Source: Trichobilharzia szidati (lineage: Eukaryota > Platyhelminthes > Trematoda > Strigeidida > Schistosomatidae). Taken from it: a DNA stretch of 64,000 bases. Location: positions 92,448,020 to 92,512,019 of the forward strand of contig OX235272.1 of assembly GCA_944472155.2 (NCBI GenBank). The letters are read 5' to 3'. Position 1 is the stretch's first letter, and each line of letters opens with the position of its first letter. Positions 22,190 through 33,322 of this stretch are shown here, in pieces. Position numbers and translations under genes: made by a program. Below the pieces are notes generated by a model that made no database searches, was not told the DNA's origin, and was given only the letters and a program-made list of their open reading frames with translations.

Positions 22190-23340
22190 AGCTTAGCGAG
22201 GGCTAGAAAGCAACAATATTTACATACACCTTCACATACACAGTTTACCTGAAAAACAGACAATATGATATTAGGTGGTTGGAGGCAATCGGCAGGAAGC
22301 CTTGGACCTAGGTTTCGTGCTAGACGCATCACACTAGTTATTAGTGTCAAATCAAAACAATCAATATGTTCCCTCTTCGAAAATTCTACAACAAACATGA
22401 ACCGCGTACTCACAGATTTGGTAATCACAAGAAGATTAGTTTATATTAAAACAAGTCTCCTAATGTATGGAGACAATGGGAACTGTCAGATCAAGAATAC
22501 AAGAAGAAGCGGGGATATAAATACAAATCACATTATGAGTGTTATGGTGCAAAGTTACGAAGGATAATGTGATAATAGTTGTTCGTATAATAAATATCAC
22601 CACAACAAGTTCTACTGCTGTGTGACTCACAGCATTGAGACTGGTCGTCTTATCAAGTGGAGAATCTGTCTCCATGTAAGAAACCTGAAAATTTCATTCA
22701 AAAGAAGTCGAACTGAACACGATATGACAGATAACTACCGTAACAAATAAGTGGGGTCACTGTGGATTGTATGTGACAACTTAATGCTGTGTTTGATGTT
22801 GAGGCTGACAGGTGAAGATCAAGCGAAAAGGCATGTAATTTTAAGTGGTAAGCACACATTTCGAAGTGTAGTGTATACTAAAGGAAACCTACCAGAAAGT
22901 GGAAGCCATATATATATATATATATTTATATATATGTAAATACCTATATGTATTATATGCTATATAAATTTGTAAATAAATGATCATGTCCATGATCATT
23001 TTACCATGGTAAAATATCACGGAATAATCAACTCGACAATACAATCAAAAATAACATCTCCTGAAAACTGAATCCAATGCTGCACATGTCTAATGCTGTT
23101 ATATAACATCAATAGTTATGTGAAATGTCCATCAATTCTAATGACATTATCATCTTGTAAAATCAACAACCATCTTTGAGTTACCTTCGAAAATATTGAC
23201 AATTTTAATTTGTGTTCTCATAATGAATAATTCGTCTATTTCTAAACTACACTTCAAGCAATGAGAGTCACACCCATCACACGAAATGTGTACCATCCCA
23301 ACAATAACAGCTAGTACTAATTCGGAGAGAGTAACGAATG
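22190..23340. other. Left-arm-specific sequence without a recognised gene
   Basis: This stretch has no counterpart in the right arm, which at the equivalent place has a PLE relic (35,100-36,400). It has small open frames without motifs and a (TA)n tract at 22,908-22,936. Confidence 0.4.
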
Positions 23341-23379
23341 AATAGAAATATACGATGAATAATGAGAAACACTTCGTGC

Positions 23380-24005
23380 CTCACACAAAGCATTTCGAAC
23401 AGGCTCCTGAAGAACTTTATCAACAGCTGCATTCGATGACTCAATACGGCAGAGGAAATGGCTGGCCAAAAACAGTTAGCGACGAGAAACTACAGAAACA
23501 AAACAATCACAAACATGTAGCTCAACAAATATGGTGAAGAAAACGGAGATAGATTTTGTACACGCTGGAAAGACCGTCGAATGTCATCGGTATGAAGGCC
23601 GTAGAATGCAACTCGAATGAGAGACGACGAGTTGGGGTGGCACTAAGGGTAACATGAAGGAAATCATGCGTGAACTAAATCAGAGACTATGAGCAATTGT
23701 GGGACCAGCCATCGAGGCCCACCGAAGAATATATATATTACACAGACAAACATGTGGAGGGGACAGCCAACTCAGGCAGGTGCGTCGGTGGTTTCAGTGG
23801 TAGGTTGCTGGCCAACCATGCACGAGGACTCTCCTCCGAGTCCCAATTGGGTCACCCCTTTGTCTTCCTTAGCCGGATATAATCCGAGAAACAGAGGAGG
23901 TTCGGCATGTGGTTAGCAACCCCACCCCGTATAATATATCACTGCTATTGCAAGTTCAAAGCGAAAACATGAAGCCCTATGTTCCACTCGGAATGTAAGC
24001 AAATG
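23380..24005 (+). mobile_element. RTE 3'-end relic followed by a tRNA-Gly-like SINE with an RTE tail
   Basis: 23,380-23,680 is the decayed basic C-terminus of an RTE-like ORF. From about 23,780 a SINE begins with gcgtcggtggtttcagtgg, resembling the start and box A of a glycine tRNA, and ends at 23,970-24,000 in gaagccctatgttccactcg, the same 3' tail seen after RTE relics at 40,770, 47,505 and 47,825. The mirror copy is at 34,440-35,070. Confidence 0.6.
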
Positions 24006-24608
24006 GAAAAGCACACACAAACACACACACACAGAAAGTCTGTAGACAAATAAATATGCATTTAGACATCTCGTCAACCTATCAACTATCGATTAATACC
24101 CGATACTAACTGATGACTGGAATGATCCGCAGCCACTAAATCACAAACACAATGAGAAGTAGGCAGATATTTATGACGAGAAAATGTATTTGAAATCTAC
24201 CGAGATTTCACATTATCACTGTCATCATCGTGGCTAATTATGGTAATAATCAGAATACTATTCAAAATGTCCATATCTTCACTGTTGCTATAGTTCCAGT
24301 TGTCAGTAGAAACAACAGTGTTATTACCACCAAAATTAGAAGCGAAATCTGATTATTCAGTACAACCAATTTGATCAATCCAAGTATTTCCACTAAAACA
24401 TCGCAAATTCGATCGTGATCTCATAAACAAACAATCAGTCAGGTCATCATCAATCAATACTTCCCAATTTCGTCGATGATAAGTGCGAATAAAGAAGTGC
24501 GGAATTGCCAAAAAACTACGAGTGATAAAGTGCACAGTGGGGATATTGATGGTTCATTGATCAAATATGCACTACAATTTGCCACGAACAATGCATACAT
24601 CGAAAATG

Positions 24609-24616
24609 TATATAAG
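24609..24616 (+). promoter_or_regulatory. TATA box of eggshell-type gene 1
   Basis: TATATAAG lies 68 bases before the ATG. The same octamer stands at the equivalent place before all four genes, which supports a shared core promoter. Upstream, a GTGCAC hexamer and TGATCAAAT block also occur in the promoter region of gene 3. Confidence 0.7.
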
Positions 24617-24683
24617 AGTGAGTGGAACACATCGCCATCAATCAGTTTGACCAACTGAACTAGTCAACAAACAGCAATACAAA

Positions 24684-25160
24684 ATGAAATCTTCACTCAC
24701 TCTCGTTGTCGCCTTCCTCATCGCCATCGGGTACGCAACTGCTGGCAAAATACCATATCCAGATTATACACCAAACGACTACTATCCAGATTACAATGGT
24801 GGTTCATATCCAACACCATACAACGGTGGCAGCTTCGACTACAACCAATATCCATATGACAACTACTACCCATCACCAGACTACAACAACAATAACAACT
24901 ACTACTACGACACCTACGGGAACTACCCATGCTGTGGTGGCAACTATGACAACTATGACACCTACAACTACGACAACACCTACAACTACTATGACACCTA
25001 CAATGGTGGCAATGGAAAACCCGATTTCTACTACCCAGCTAAGCCGGGCAAGAAAGCAGGCAAAGGAGGGAAGAAGGCTGCCGGTAAGGGAGGTAAGGGT
25101 GGAAAGGGTGGCAAATATCCTGCCAGTTATCCAGCCAACTATCGTCCATCAAGCTATTAA
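24684..25160 (+). CDS. Tyrosine-rich secreted eggshell-type protein, gene 1 (158 aa)
   Basis: Likely a structural precursor of the trematode eggshell: such proteins are secreted by vitelline cells and cross-linked through oxidised tyrosines. Residues 1-20 form a signal peptide (hydrophobic LVVAFLIAIGYATA, cleavage before G21). The body (about 22-118) is Tyr/Asn/Asp/Pro-rich, with 33 Tyr in 158 residues, repeated YDNY/YDTY units and one CC pair at 83-84. The tail (119-144) is a Gly/Lys repeat, ending in a Tyr-containing YPASYPANYRPSSY. There is no intron. TATATAAG precedes and AATAAA follows. The closest known type I can name is the Tyr-rich p48-like eggshell proteins of Schistosoma. An adhesive or tegument structural protein is an alternative. 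Gene 2 lies convergent in the other arm. Confidence 0.85.
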   Translation: MKSSLTLVVAFLIAIGYATAGKIPYPDYTPNDYYPDYNGGSYPTPYNGGSFDYNQYPYDNYYPSPDYNNNNNYYYDTYGNYPCCGGNYDNYDTYNYDNTYNYYDTYNGGNGKPDFYYPAKPGKKAGKGGKKAAGKGGKGGKGGKYPASYPANYRPSSY

Positions 25161-25248
25161 GTGGCTTCTCGTTTTGTGCAAGAAGAATTTCCTCACGAGC
25201 ATTGCATTGTCGATTATGCTTGACTATTTAAATATATCCACTGTGCAT

Positions 25249-25254
25249 AATAAA
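25249..25254 (+). terminator. Poly(A) signal of gene 1
   Basis: AATAAA lies 89 bases after the stop codon; a second AATAAA stands at 25,301-25,306. Both are kept in gene 2. Confidence 0.6.
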
Positions 25255-25479
25255 TTGTAATATCATACACTGATGTATGTTGATAAGCACAATGATATCG
25301 AATAAATTATAATAATGCTGCCTACATGTTGCTTTTCTCTGTAAATTTCCAAGCACAAAGCACTTTGCTTTTCGCTCTCTCTCAAGATGAACATTCGCAT
25401 TTATGTAATGACAGTCTCAGCCATATTGCGAATATCATTCTCAGAAAAGTGTCAAAGGCATTCCTGTGTTTAGAAAAGA

Positions 25480-26860
25480 GGCTCTTCTCGATGAATTCGT
25501 TTTATTTAGCTGTACAATCGAGTTTGTTTAAAGTTATTTTCATGAAAGATCGTTGTAGGAAAAGTGATAAGTTGATATAGCCATAGGTGTTAATAGCAGT
25601 CAAGGCATAAAAAGGAGTTGTATAGGTGTATTAGAGTTATGTAACCAGATGAATAATTCAAGGAATGAATTGTAGTCAGGACACGCATAGAAAGGAAGGA
25701 AAATATGGAATTACGTAAGAGTTCTTTGGGAATACAAGACTTATATGGAGTTAGAAAAACATACAAATAAACAAACAAAAATGCAAAAAATCAAATTATA
25801 AGAAATCAACAAGGTTGTGGCCATGATAATACGAGTGGTTAATTACTTTACTTTTGCATACATAACTCTACTTTCTTTAACTGAATGGTTAAGGCTTCAA
25901 CAATGCAAAGGAGACGAAAGAGTATTACACTTAGTAGGTCGTTCTTCGTGTTATAGATTACGTCGAATTAGGCGTTTATTGAGATGGAATGACCGGTGTT
26001 GACAAGGTGTTCGATTATCTCACTTCTCATAATAGATCCACTACTGCATTCCTGCAGTCATGCAAGATAGTGTCCCTGAACACTTTTAGACAGTATACGT
26101 ATCGACCAACGACCAACATACCTGGCTGCACAGAAAAAACCGAAGTGGTCAGATGGAGATTTCGTCACTAAGGCTTCTGCAGACTGATGCACAAATAAAG
26201 GTCAGTATTCTTAGCGTTGCTGCGAAGTATGTAATTTTCAGAGATACTGAAATTCTTCTTTTAAGGACATCGGAGGTCAAGTCTCCCTTGAAATCCAAGT
26301 TCATGTAAAGTTTCCTTTTTAGATCAAGTAATGTTTCTTTTCTCCGAAATTTCGGTTTGATATGCCTGTCAGCGAATGTAAGTAGATATCCATTTTGGAT
26401 GAATATTCCTTCCAGAAGATATGGTTCCGGTTCTACAGAGCCAGGACTACAGATGAGAGTGGCAAGGGATTGGATTATATTTCTTTTCGTTCAACAGACA
26501 CTCAGCTGTAGAAACCCGTTACTTGGATGTTCCATTTAAGTTTCCTATCGACTAACCTTCTGAAGGTTCTGTCGGCTCTCCTCGTTGCTTTCACGATAAG
26601 AAAGGGAATTTCGGATTCGTTTTCCATTTCAAGAGTGAATGTTATTGCTGAATGCAACTGTTAAATACCTCAAACAATTGACTGAGGTCATAAATAGTGT
26701 CACGAATGATGAATATGTCATCTGCGCACCGTTTATACAGTTGTAAATTTTCAATGGTCGAATTTAATGGAACGTTCTCAAGACTTGTCATGAAGCACTG
26801 GGCATACAAGAGAGATCCCATTGCACTACCATCCTTTTGTCTGTCCGTCGGTGTCACAGC
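25480..26860 (-). mobile_element. PLE relic (type 1) behind gene 1: RT catalytic part to GIY-YIG end
   Basis: On the minus strand, 26,857-26,642 encodes the RT catalytic part: DGSAMGSLLYAQCFMTSLEN and CADDIFIIRD (the usual PLE box is YVDD, here CADD). Farther left follow the connector, then a decayed GIY-YIG endonuclease segment to about 25,850. The PLE 3' end motif 'attgtacagctaaataaaacgaattc' type is at about 25,490-25,540, just past gene 1's 3' flank. Stops interrupt most frames. The mirror copy is 31,620-33,000. The element lies antisense to the gene and probably inserted before the inverted duplication. Confidence 0.75.
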
Positions 26861-27045
26861 CGTTAGGACTCTCGTCGACCATGCACATGGTCCGAGGTAC
26901 GATGCCCCGCCGAAGCGCCCCTGATATCTATGGTGGGCCTGCTAAATTTGGGCTACCGATATCACATGCTGAAAATTTCATACTTGTACCAAAATACAGT
27001 GTGGAATCAAGTTATATTAAAATTTAAAAAAATAAAATGTGATGT
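26850..27045 (+). mobile_element. tRNA-headed SINE type 1 inserted in the left-arm PLE only
   Basis: It starts near tccgtcggtgtcacagccg, contains ttagcaggcc/tttgggctaccgatatcaca body sequence and ends in an A-rich tail near 27,037. The right arm runs straight through the equivalent place (about 31,620-31,650) without it, so the right arm is a natural empty site. The head is decayed compared with the copy at 17,690. Confidence 0.75.
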
Positions 27046-27120
27046 CAACAAAATTGAAATATACATAGAGAACATAGCTCAGCCGCAGTTTTCTCGAATA
27101 CGTTGTTGGTATTCTGATGT

Positions 27121-27354
27121 CTAACTGGTTTTCGTCCATGTTTTTACATACAAAACAGTCTCTGTAAGTGAGGCACCGGTGAAAAGCGACTCATCGCCCA
27201 AAGACAGCTTACTTTTGTTAGTAACATTCATGTCCTGTGTGCAATCGGTGAATTGGAAAGTGTCAGGAAGCGATTGAATGCAAACATGTTTCCTAACAGG
27301 TTCCAGAATATCAGCCAACCACTTTGCAATGGAATGACAAGGCGAACCTGACAT
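27121..27354 (-). pseudogene. PLE relic (type 1), RT upstream part, left arm
   Basis: Contains CHSIAKWLADILEPVRKH, resembling the conserved PLE segment before the catalytic core. Its partner is at about 31,270-31,560 on the plus strand, with the same protein text. It was separated from the catalytic part by the SINE at 26,850-27,045. Confidence 0.65.
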
Positions 27355-27559
27355 AACTGGAATTCAACAGAGTGGGAGACCAGATATATGTATCTTCGAT
27401 AAATCATAAAGTCTGAAGTAACATATTAATAGAACTTGGTATTCTTCCAACTAGTAGAAGGATACGATCATAGATATCCCCTAAGACATACAAAGAACAA
27501 CCCATCACAGTGTAGAAGAAGATGGTCTACATGAATGTACCCTTCAGAGGTGACCTTCT

Positions 27560-28450
27560 GGCTGACACCTTGAAGAAGAGGATATCTACTGCTCTCAGAA
27601 GGACATTCTTCGCTGCCCTACTACTACTGACATTTTCCTCCCGGCCATAGTTTTTCAACTACTCTAAAGATAAACTATCGCATTTGACCACTTCCATGTG
27701 TATCTAGCAATTCACCTGCTCTTGCGGAGTGAGGTATATAGGTCGTTCGATGCGAGTTTTATCTAAAAGAGTTCAAGAACACTATCCCGCCTGGCTACGG
27801 AAAGGTAACAACGGAGCAATAAGGAGCGCCATTATTGAGCATATATTCAACACTGGTCATTCGATTTGCAAGGAGAAGTCGTTCAAAGTCATCTATAGAG
27901 TCAAAAGAAGCCTTCCAAAATCGACAAGCTTCCGTATACTTTGTATTGCCGAAGCCTTAGCGATTTGGATAGAAAAGCCTGAGTTATGCACACAGAAGAA
28001 ACCTCTCCACCCCCTCCTACTACCGTGGGTTTAATTTTCAAGTTTATCTGTCACCAACATTTTGTTATCAAATTTTTTGCAATTTTCGTATAATAATTTT
28101 TAGTAACTAACCCATTCAATCTTTTCACCTATTATCTAGTTTATTTTCATAATTGTCTCCATACTCCTTCACTAACATCTAATCTTTCTAAACATGTCTA
28201 TATTACGCAACCCTACTGACATCTTACCAATCTTCACCCCACTTAGTTACAACTTTGATTATTAATAACACATTTTAATTTCTTTACTATTTCGATGATG
28301 TAATCAACAACTCACACTAACTGTTATTTTGATTTTGATTTTGACAAACCTAATGTACACATACACACACAAAATTAATTGTATATATTTGCGACTGTAC
28401 AGCTAAGTGAATGAATTCGCCGAAAAAAGACTCTTCGCTGAAATAATTTG
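27560..28450 (+). mobile_element. 5'-truncated PLE insertion with GIY-YIG end, left arm only
   Basis: The plus-strand frame 27,729-28,034 contains YIGRSMRVLSKRVQEH and IEHIFNTGHSICKEKSFKVI, the core of the GIY-YIG endonuclease typical of Penelope-like elements, ending ELCTQKK. Upstream text to about 27,580 continues the same domain (FTCSCG just before) but is frameshifted. The 3' UTR ends with a 'tgtacagctaagtgaatgaattcgcc' type terminus at 28,390-28,440. The right arm lacks it. Confidence 0.75.
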
Positions 28451-28454
28451 TTCT

Positions 28455-28720
28455 CATTTCAATTACGTGATCGGTTTTCATTCATTTCAACACATCTGTA
28501 AGCTGTTTCTCAACCATCTCAACTTTTTTCTTTTGTCTCGAGGTTTAGGAAGTTTATTATTGTCTGAGAGTATATTCTTCATTTTCTTCATGTAGTCTTT
28601 ACGATGCAAAAGAACTACCGCGGCACCTTTATCAACACGCGTTATTAGTAAGTCTTCATTACCTCTTACATGTTTTAATTCTTCTCTGTGTCGATTTGTT
28701 AGACGATTACAGACTTCTGT
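28455..28720 (-). pseudogene. PLE RT N-terminal relic, left arm
   Basis: The minus strand matches the plus-strand frame at 30,960-31,190 (HREELKHVRGNEDLL, VDKGAAVVLLHRKDYM), the N-terminal 'DKGxxVV' segment of PLE reverse transcriptases. This is the innermost paired block of palindrome A. Confidence 0.65.
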
Positions 28721-28849
28721 TTTTGTAATTCATTGCTTTCCTTCATTTCCATATCCATCTAGACAATAACACATTAACTGAGTCATTCATCATATTGAGT
28801 AACTCTAACACCAATTATTATTATATTATTGTATCCTTTAATTCCTAGA

Positions 28850-30130
28850 GGAATATAGGGCTTCAGCCGTGTGTCTCCATTGCGTTATGTTCTCTGCTAG
28901 AGTCTTCACCTGGCTCCAAGTCTGCCCACACGTTTTCATCTCCTCTTCACATGACCTCCTCCAAGTCACCCTTGCACTGACGACCAACTCGCCGCTTCCC
29001 TTTCGGGTTCTACTCGAACAATGACTTGTCTAGTGATGTCACTTGATGGTTTCCTCAGAGTATGACCAGCCAATCCATCTCCATTTCTTCCTGCATATTT
29101 GTTTCACAATCGGTTCCTGGTCGGTTGGTTCGCTCCCAGAGATCTCTGTTGCTGATCTTTTCTGGCTATCTGGTCTTGAGTATTGAGCGAAGACAACTGT
29201 TAATGAAGGTCTGTAGTTTGTTTGAGATGCTCTTTATGACGCGCTGGCCAAGTCTCTGATCCGTATAGTAGCACTGACTTCACATTGGAGTTGAAAATCC
29301 GGATGTTATTTTTGATTCTGAGTGCTGTTGACCTCCACACAGACTTGAGAGTAGCGAAAGCTTGTCTTGCTTTTCCGATTCTTGCTTTGATATCCTCGTC
29401 AGTTCCGTCTGCCTGTAGTTGAAACGATGCTTCCCAGGTAGGTAAAGGAGGTTGTTTCTTTCAGGTTCCTCCCATTTATGCTGATTGTTGTCAGTTGTTG
29501 TTGTTGCTGTTGGTGGTGTTGCCCAGGAATTTTCATCACCTCTGTTTTATCTATGTTCACCTGAAGTCCTATCTTCTCTGGATGCTTCTTCTGCCAACTT
29601 GTTGCTTTTCACTTGCATATCTTCTAGTTCGTAGGAAATCAGACATATATCATCGGCGAAGTCCAGATCCTCCAAGTTTCTTGTGTGAGTCCAATTTATG
29701 CCAGTTTCGTCATTGCCACTGTTTGTCGCATTATCCAATCTACTGCAATCAGGAAAATCATTGTCGATAGTAGGCAGCCAGCTTGTCTAACTCCTGTCCT
29801 CACTTCGAAGGGTTCCGTAAGTTTCCCGTTGTGGATTACTTGGCATGCAGCATTGTCGTACAACTGTTGGATGAGATGTATAATTGTCGGCGGCACCCCG
29901 TAGTAGCGTGGTAGTTTCCAAATCACCTCTCGATCGACGCTGTCAAAGGCCTTTTCAAAGTCGATGATGTTGAGATAGAGAGGTGACTGCCATTTCAGGC
30001 TTTGTTCCGTGATTATCCGTAATGTGGTGATCTGATCAATGCATGACTTGTTTCTCCTAAATTCAGCCTGTTCCGGTCGAAGTTTTTCATCCAGGGCATG
30101 TTTGGTTCTCTCCAGGATGATGCGGCTTAG
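28850..30130 (-). mobile_element. RTE-like LINE relic in the loop of palindrome A
   Basis: Reading leftwards on the minus strand: at about 30,090-29,930 decayed fingers and an 'EKAFDSVDR' motif; at 29,926-29,696 WKLPRYYGVPPTIIHLIQQL and GVRQAGCLLSTMIFLIAVDW; at 29,738-29,547 LEDLDFADDICLISYELEDM with the FADD catalytic box; then YLGSIVSTTGG-type text; and the basic C-terminus KGKRRVGR near 28,990, with the tail at 28,860. The frames are shifted between blocks, so it is dead. The order and motifs are those of RTE LINEs. Confidence 0.8.
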
Positions 30131-30133
30131 CTA

Positions 30134-30950
30134 ACACCAATATCCAACTCCAATTATCCACTAACTAATACTAGCAAGTATGATTATGTCAACTCATCAC
30201 TATTGTTGCTACGATCTTTTATGAAAGATGTGTGTATAAATTCGACTGTAGAGTTGAAGCGAAGAATGAATCTTCCTAACTACGTGTTTTCTTTTCCTTA
30301 AAAGCCGAATACGGATTATTCATGAACGTTCTATGTGTTACGCCTGTAATGTTAACGATATCATACACACAAAGTCAATATTGGTAGGACTAAACACTCA
30401 CTGTGATCGTTCTGGAGGACGTCACGATAGCGAATCATGTCGAGAAAGGACTAGTGAAACTGACAAAATATCACTCATAAGACATGGTTCACATCATCAC
30501 CGTCACTTAAATCAATGACTCTTTTGTGTAAACGTCATATGAGTCATGAAGATGTGACATTACGCTTACGGTAATTTCAGATTCTTTAACGTACATACAT
30601 GTGTTTCGAGTTTGATCACAGATTGATATCAATGGAAGATGCACTGAAAACCGGTGGGTTGAAGTAGACAGCTATTCCCTCATAGTTTAGGACTATTCAA
30701 CAGTACCTATCAACAGGTCCTAGAAACTAGGACAGTGTTGTGGCAAAGCAAACTCGTGGACTATATATAGAATGGAACCCTACCCATAGGTCGACTACTT
30801 CCTACTCTACCAATTCATCATTTCAGCGTGGACACTTGTGAATATCATCGTTGAGGATTTGACCTCACACCTCATATTGTTGACAACAACTGGTGCCCAA
30901 CAATTACTCGTAGATATATATAATGTGGTGATTGATTGTGAGATGTATTT
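30134..30950. other. Loop sequence without a recognised feature
   Basis: Between the RTE relic and the right arm. A 61-aa frame at 30,333-30,518 has a His/Ser/Arg-rich end and no motif. Nothing else is supported. Confidence 0.4.
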
Positions 30951-30959
30951 TGGAAATGT

Positions 30960-32660
30960 TAGACTAATCCTCCGTCTAACAAATCGACACAGAGAAGAAT
31001 TAAAACATGTAAGAGGTAATGAAGACTTACTAATAACGCGTGTTGATAAAGGTGCCGCGGTAGTTCTTTTGCATCGTAAAGACTACATGAAGAAAATGAA
31101 GAATATACTCTCAGACAATAATAAACTTCCTAAACCTCGAGACAAAAGAAAAAAGTTGAGATGGTTGAGAAACAGCTTACAGATGTGTTGAAATAAATGG
31201 AAACCGATCACGTAATTAGCTGGGATGTCTATGATCAAATCCTACTGAAATATCCAGTAATACCAAGACTTTATTGTTTGGTGAGGATAATCATATTTTT
31301 ATCGAAATCCATTCAATTCTAGGTGTATCAGGTCCATCTTGTCATTCTATTGCAAAGTGGTTGGCTGATATTCTGGAACCTGTTAGGAAACATGTTTGCA
31401 TTCAATCGCTTCCTGACACTTTCCAATTCACCGATTGCACACAGGACATGAATGTTACTAACAAAAGTAAGCTGTCTTTGGGCGATGAGTAGCTTTTCAC
31501 CGGTACCTCACTTACAGAGACTGTTTTGTATGTAAAAATATGGACGAAAACCAGTTAGACATCAGAATACCAACAACGTATTCGAGAAAACTGCGGCTGA
31601 GCTATGTTCTCTATGTATATTTCAATTTTGGTGACACCACTTGCAGATAAAGGATGGTAGTGCAATGAGATCTCTCTTGTATGCCCAGTGCTTCATGACA
31701 AGTCTTGAGAACGTTCCATTAAATTCGACCATTGAAAATTTACAACTGTATAAACGGTGCGCAGATGACATATTCATCATTCGTGACACTATTTATGACC
31801 TCAGTCAATTGTTTGAGGTATTTAACAGTTGCATTCAGCAATAACATTCACTCTTGAAATGGAAAACGAATCCGAAATTCCCTTTCTTATCGTGAGAGCA
31901 ACAAAGAGAGCCGACAGAACCTTCAGAAGGCCAGTCGATAGGAAACCCAAATGGAACAGCCAAGTAACGGGTTTCTACAGCTGAGTGTCTGTTGAAAGAA
32001 AAGGAAATTTAATCAAATCCCTAGCCACTCTCATCTGTAATCCTGACTCCGTAGAACCAGAACCATATCTTCTGGAACAAATGTTCATCCAAAATGGATA
32101 TCTACTTACATTCGCTGACAAGCATATCAAACCGAAATTTCGGAGAAAAGAAACATTACTTGATCTAAAAAGGAAACTTTACATGAACTTGGATTTCAAG
32201 GGAGACTTGACCTCCGATGTCCTTAAAAGAAGAATTTCAGTATCTCTGAAAATTACATACTTCGCAGCAACGCTAAGAATACTGACCTTTATTTGTGCAT
32301 CAGTCTGCAGAAGCCTTAGTGACGAAATCTCCATCTGACCACTTCGGTTTTTTCTGTGCAGCCAGGTATGTTGGTCGTTGGTCGATACGTATACTGTCTA
32401 AAAGTGTTCAGGGACACTATCTTGCATGACTGCAGGAATGCAGTAGTGGATCTATTATGAGAAGTGAGATAATCGAACACCTTGTCAACACCGGTCATTC
32501 CATCTCAATAAACGCCTAATTCGACGTAATCTATAACACGAAGAACGACCTACTAAGTGTAATACTCTTTCGTCTCCTTTGCATTGTTGAAGCCTTAACC
32601 ATTCAGTTAAAGAAAGTAGAGTTATGTATGCAAAAGTAAAGTAATTAACCACTCGTATTA
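30960..32660 (+). mobile_element. PLE relic (type 1), right arm, nearly full RT-EN order
   Basis: In order on the plus strand: RT N-terminal VDKGAAVVLLHRKDYM (about 31,050); CHSIAKWLADILEPVRKH (31,340); DGSAMRSLLYAQCF and CADDIFIIRD (31,645-31,844); a connector (31,985-32,338, LKRKLYMNLDFKGDLTSDVL); and a GIY-YIG-like segment to 32,640 with stops. It is the mirror of 25,820-28,720 but without the SINE and without the later PLE piece, so it shows the pre-insertion order. Confidence 0.75.
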
Positions 32661-33228
32661 TCATGGCCACAACCTTGTTGATTTCTGACTATTTGATTTT
32701 TGTGAGTTTGTTTATTTGTTTGCTTTTTGCAACTCCTTATAAGTCTTGTATTCCCAAAGAACTCTTACATAACTCCACGTTTTCCTTCCTTTCTATGCGT
32801 GTCCTGACTACAATTCATTTCTTGAATTATTCATCTTGTTACACAATTCTAATACACCTATACATCTCCCCTGTATGCCTTGACTATTATTACCAACTAT
32901 GACTACAACAACTCATCACTTTTCTTACAACGATCTTTCGTTGAAATAATTCTAAACAAACTCGATTGTACAGCTAAATAAAACGAATTCACCGAGAACA
33001 GCCTCTTTTCTAAACACATGTGTGCCTTTCACACTTTTCTGAGAATGATATTCGCAATATGGCTGAGACTGTCATTACATAAATGCGAATGTTCATCTTG
33101 AGAGAGAGCGAAAAGCAAAGTGCTTTGTGCTTGGAAATTTACAGAGAAAAGCAACATGTAGGCAGCATTATTATAATTTATTCGATATCATTGTGCTTAT
33201 CAACATACATCAGTGTATGATATTACAA

Positions 33229-33234
33229 TTTATT
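33229..33234 (-). terminator. Poly(A) signal of gene 2
   Basis: AATAAA on the minus strand, 89 bases after the stop codon, equivalent to that of gene 1. Confidence 0.6.
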
Positions 33235-33322
33235 ATGCACAGTGGATATATTTAAATAGTCAAGCATAATCGACAATGCAATGCTCGTGAGGAAATTCTT
33301 CTTGCACAGAACGAGAAGCCAC

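Larger units (their letters stand above)
19130..28720 (+). repeat. Palindrome A, left arm
   Basis: Successive blocks of this interval recur in reverse order and orientation in 30,960-39,600: 19,130-19,640, 19,790-20,500, 20,880-21,250, 21,480-22,190, 23,380-24,480 (SINE and RTE tail), gene 1, the PLE relic, and 28,455-28,720. The sums of paired coordinates are almost constant (about 58,470-58,740) except where one arm has an insertion. Left-arm-only material includes 22,190-23,340 (unrecognised), the SINE at 26,850-27,045 and the PLE piece at 27,370-28,450. The outer blocks are visibly more diverged than the gene-proximal blocks. Confidence 0.85.

Noticed and set aside
24718..24930. Cys/Ser-rich antisense frames over the eggshell-type genes
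   Set aside because: They are the complement of the same Tyr/Asn/Asp codon repeats, with no independent evidence of coding.
24706..25260. Thr-rich frame of about 180 aa overlapping gene 1, also open in genes 2, 3 and 4
   Set aside because: Runs of TAC, GAC and AAC codons read as ACT/ACA/ACG in the next frame and cannot make stops, so openness is a by-product of codon content. It has no own promoter or signal, and its long end lies in the shared 3' UTR.
25817..26171. Two 60-aa frames identical in both arms of palindrome A (also at 32,316-32,670)
   Set aside because: They lie antisense to the PLE relic; identity reflects arm similarity, not selection on these frames.
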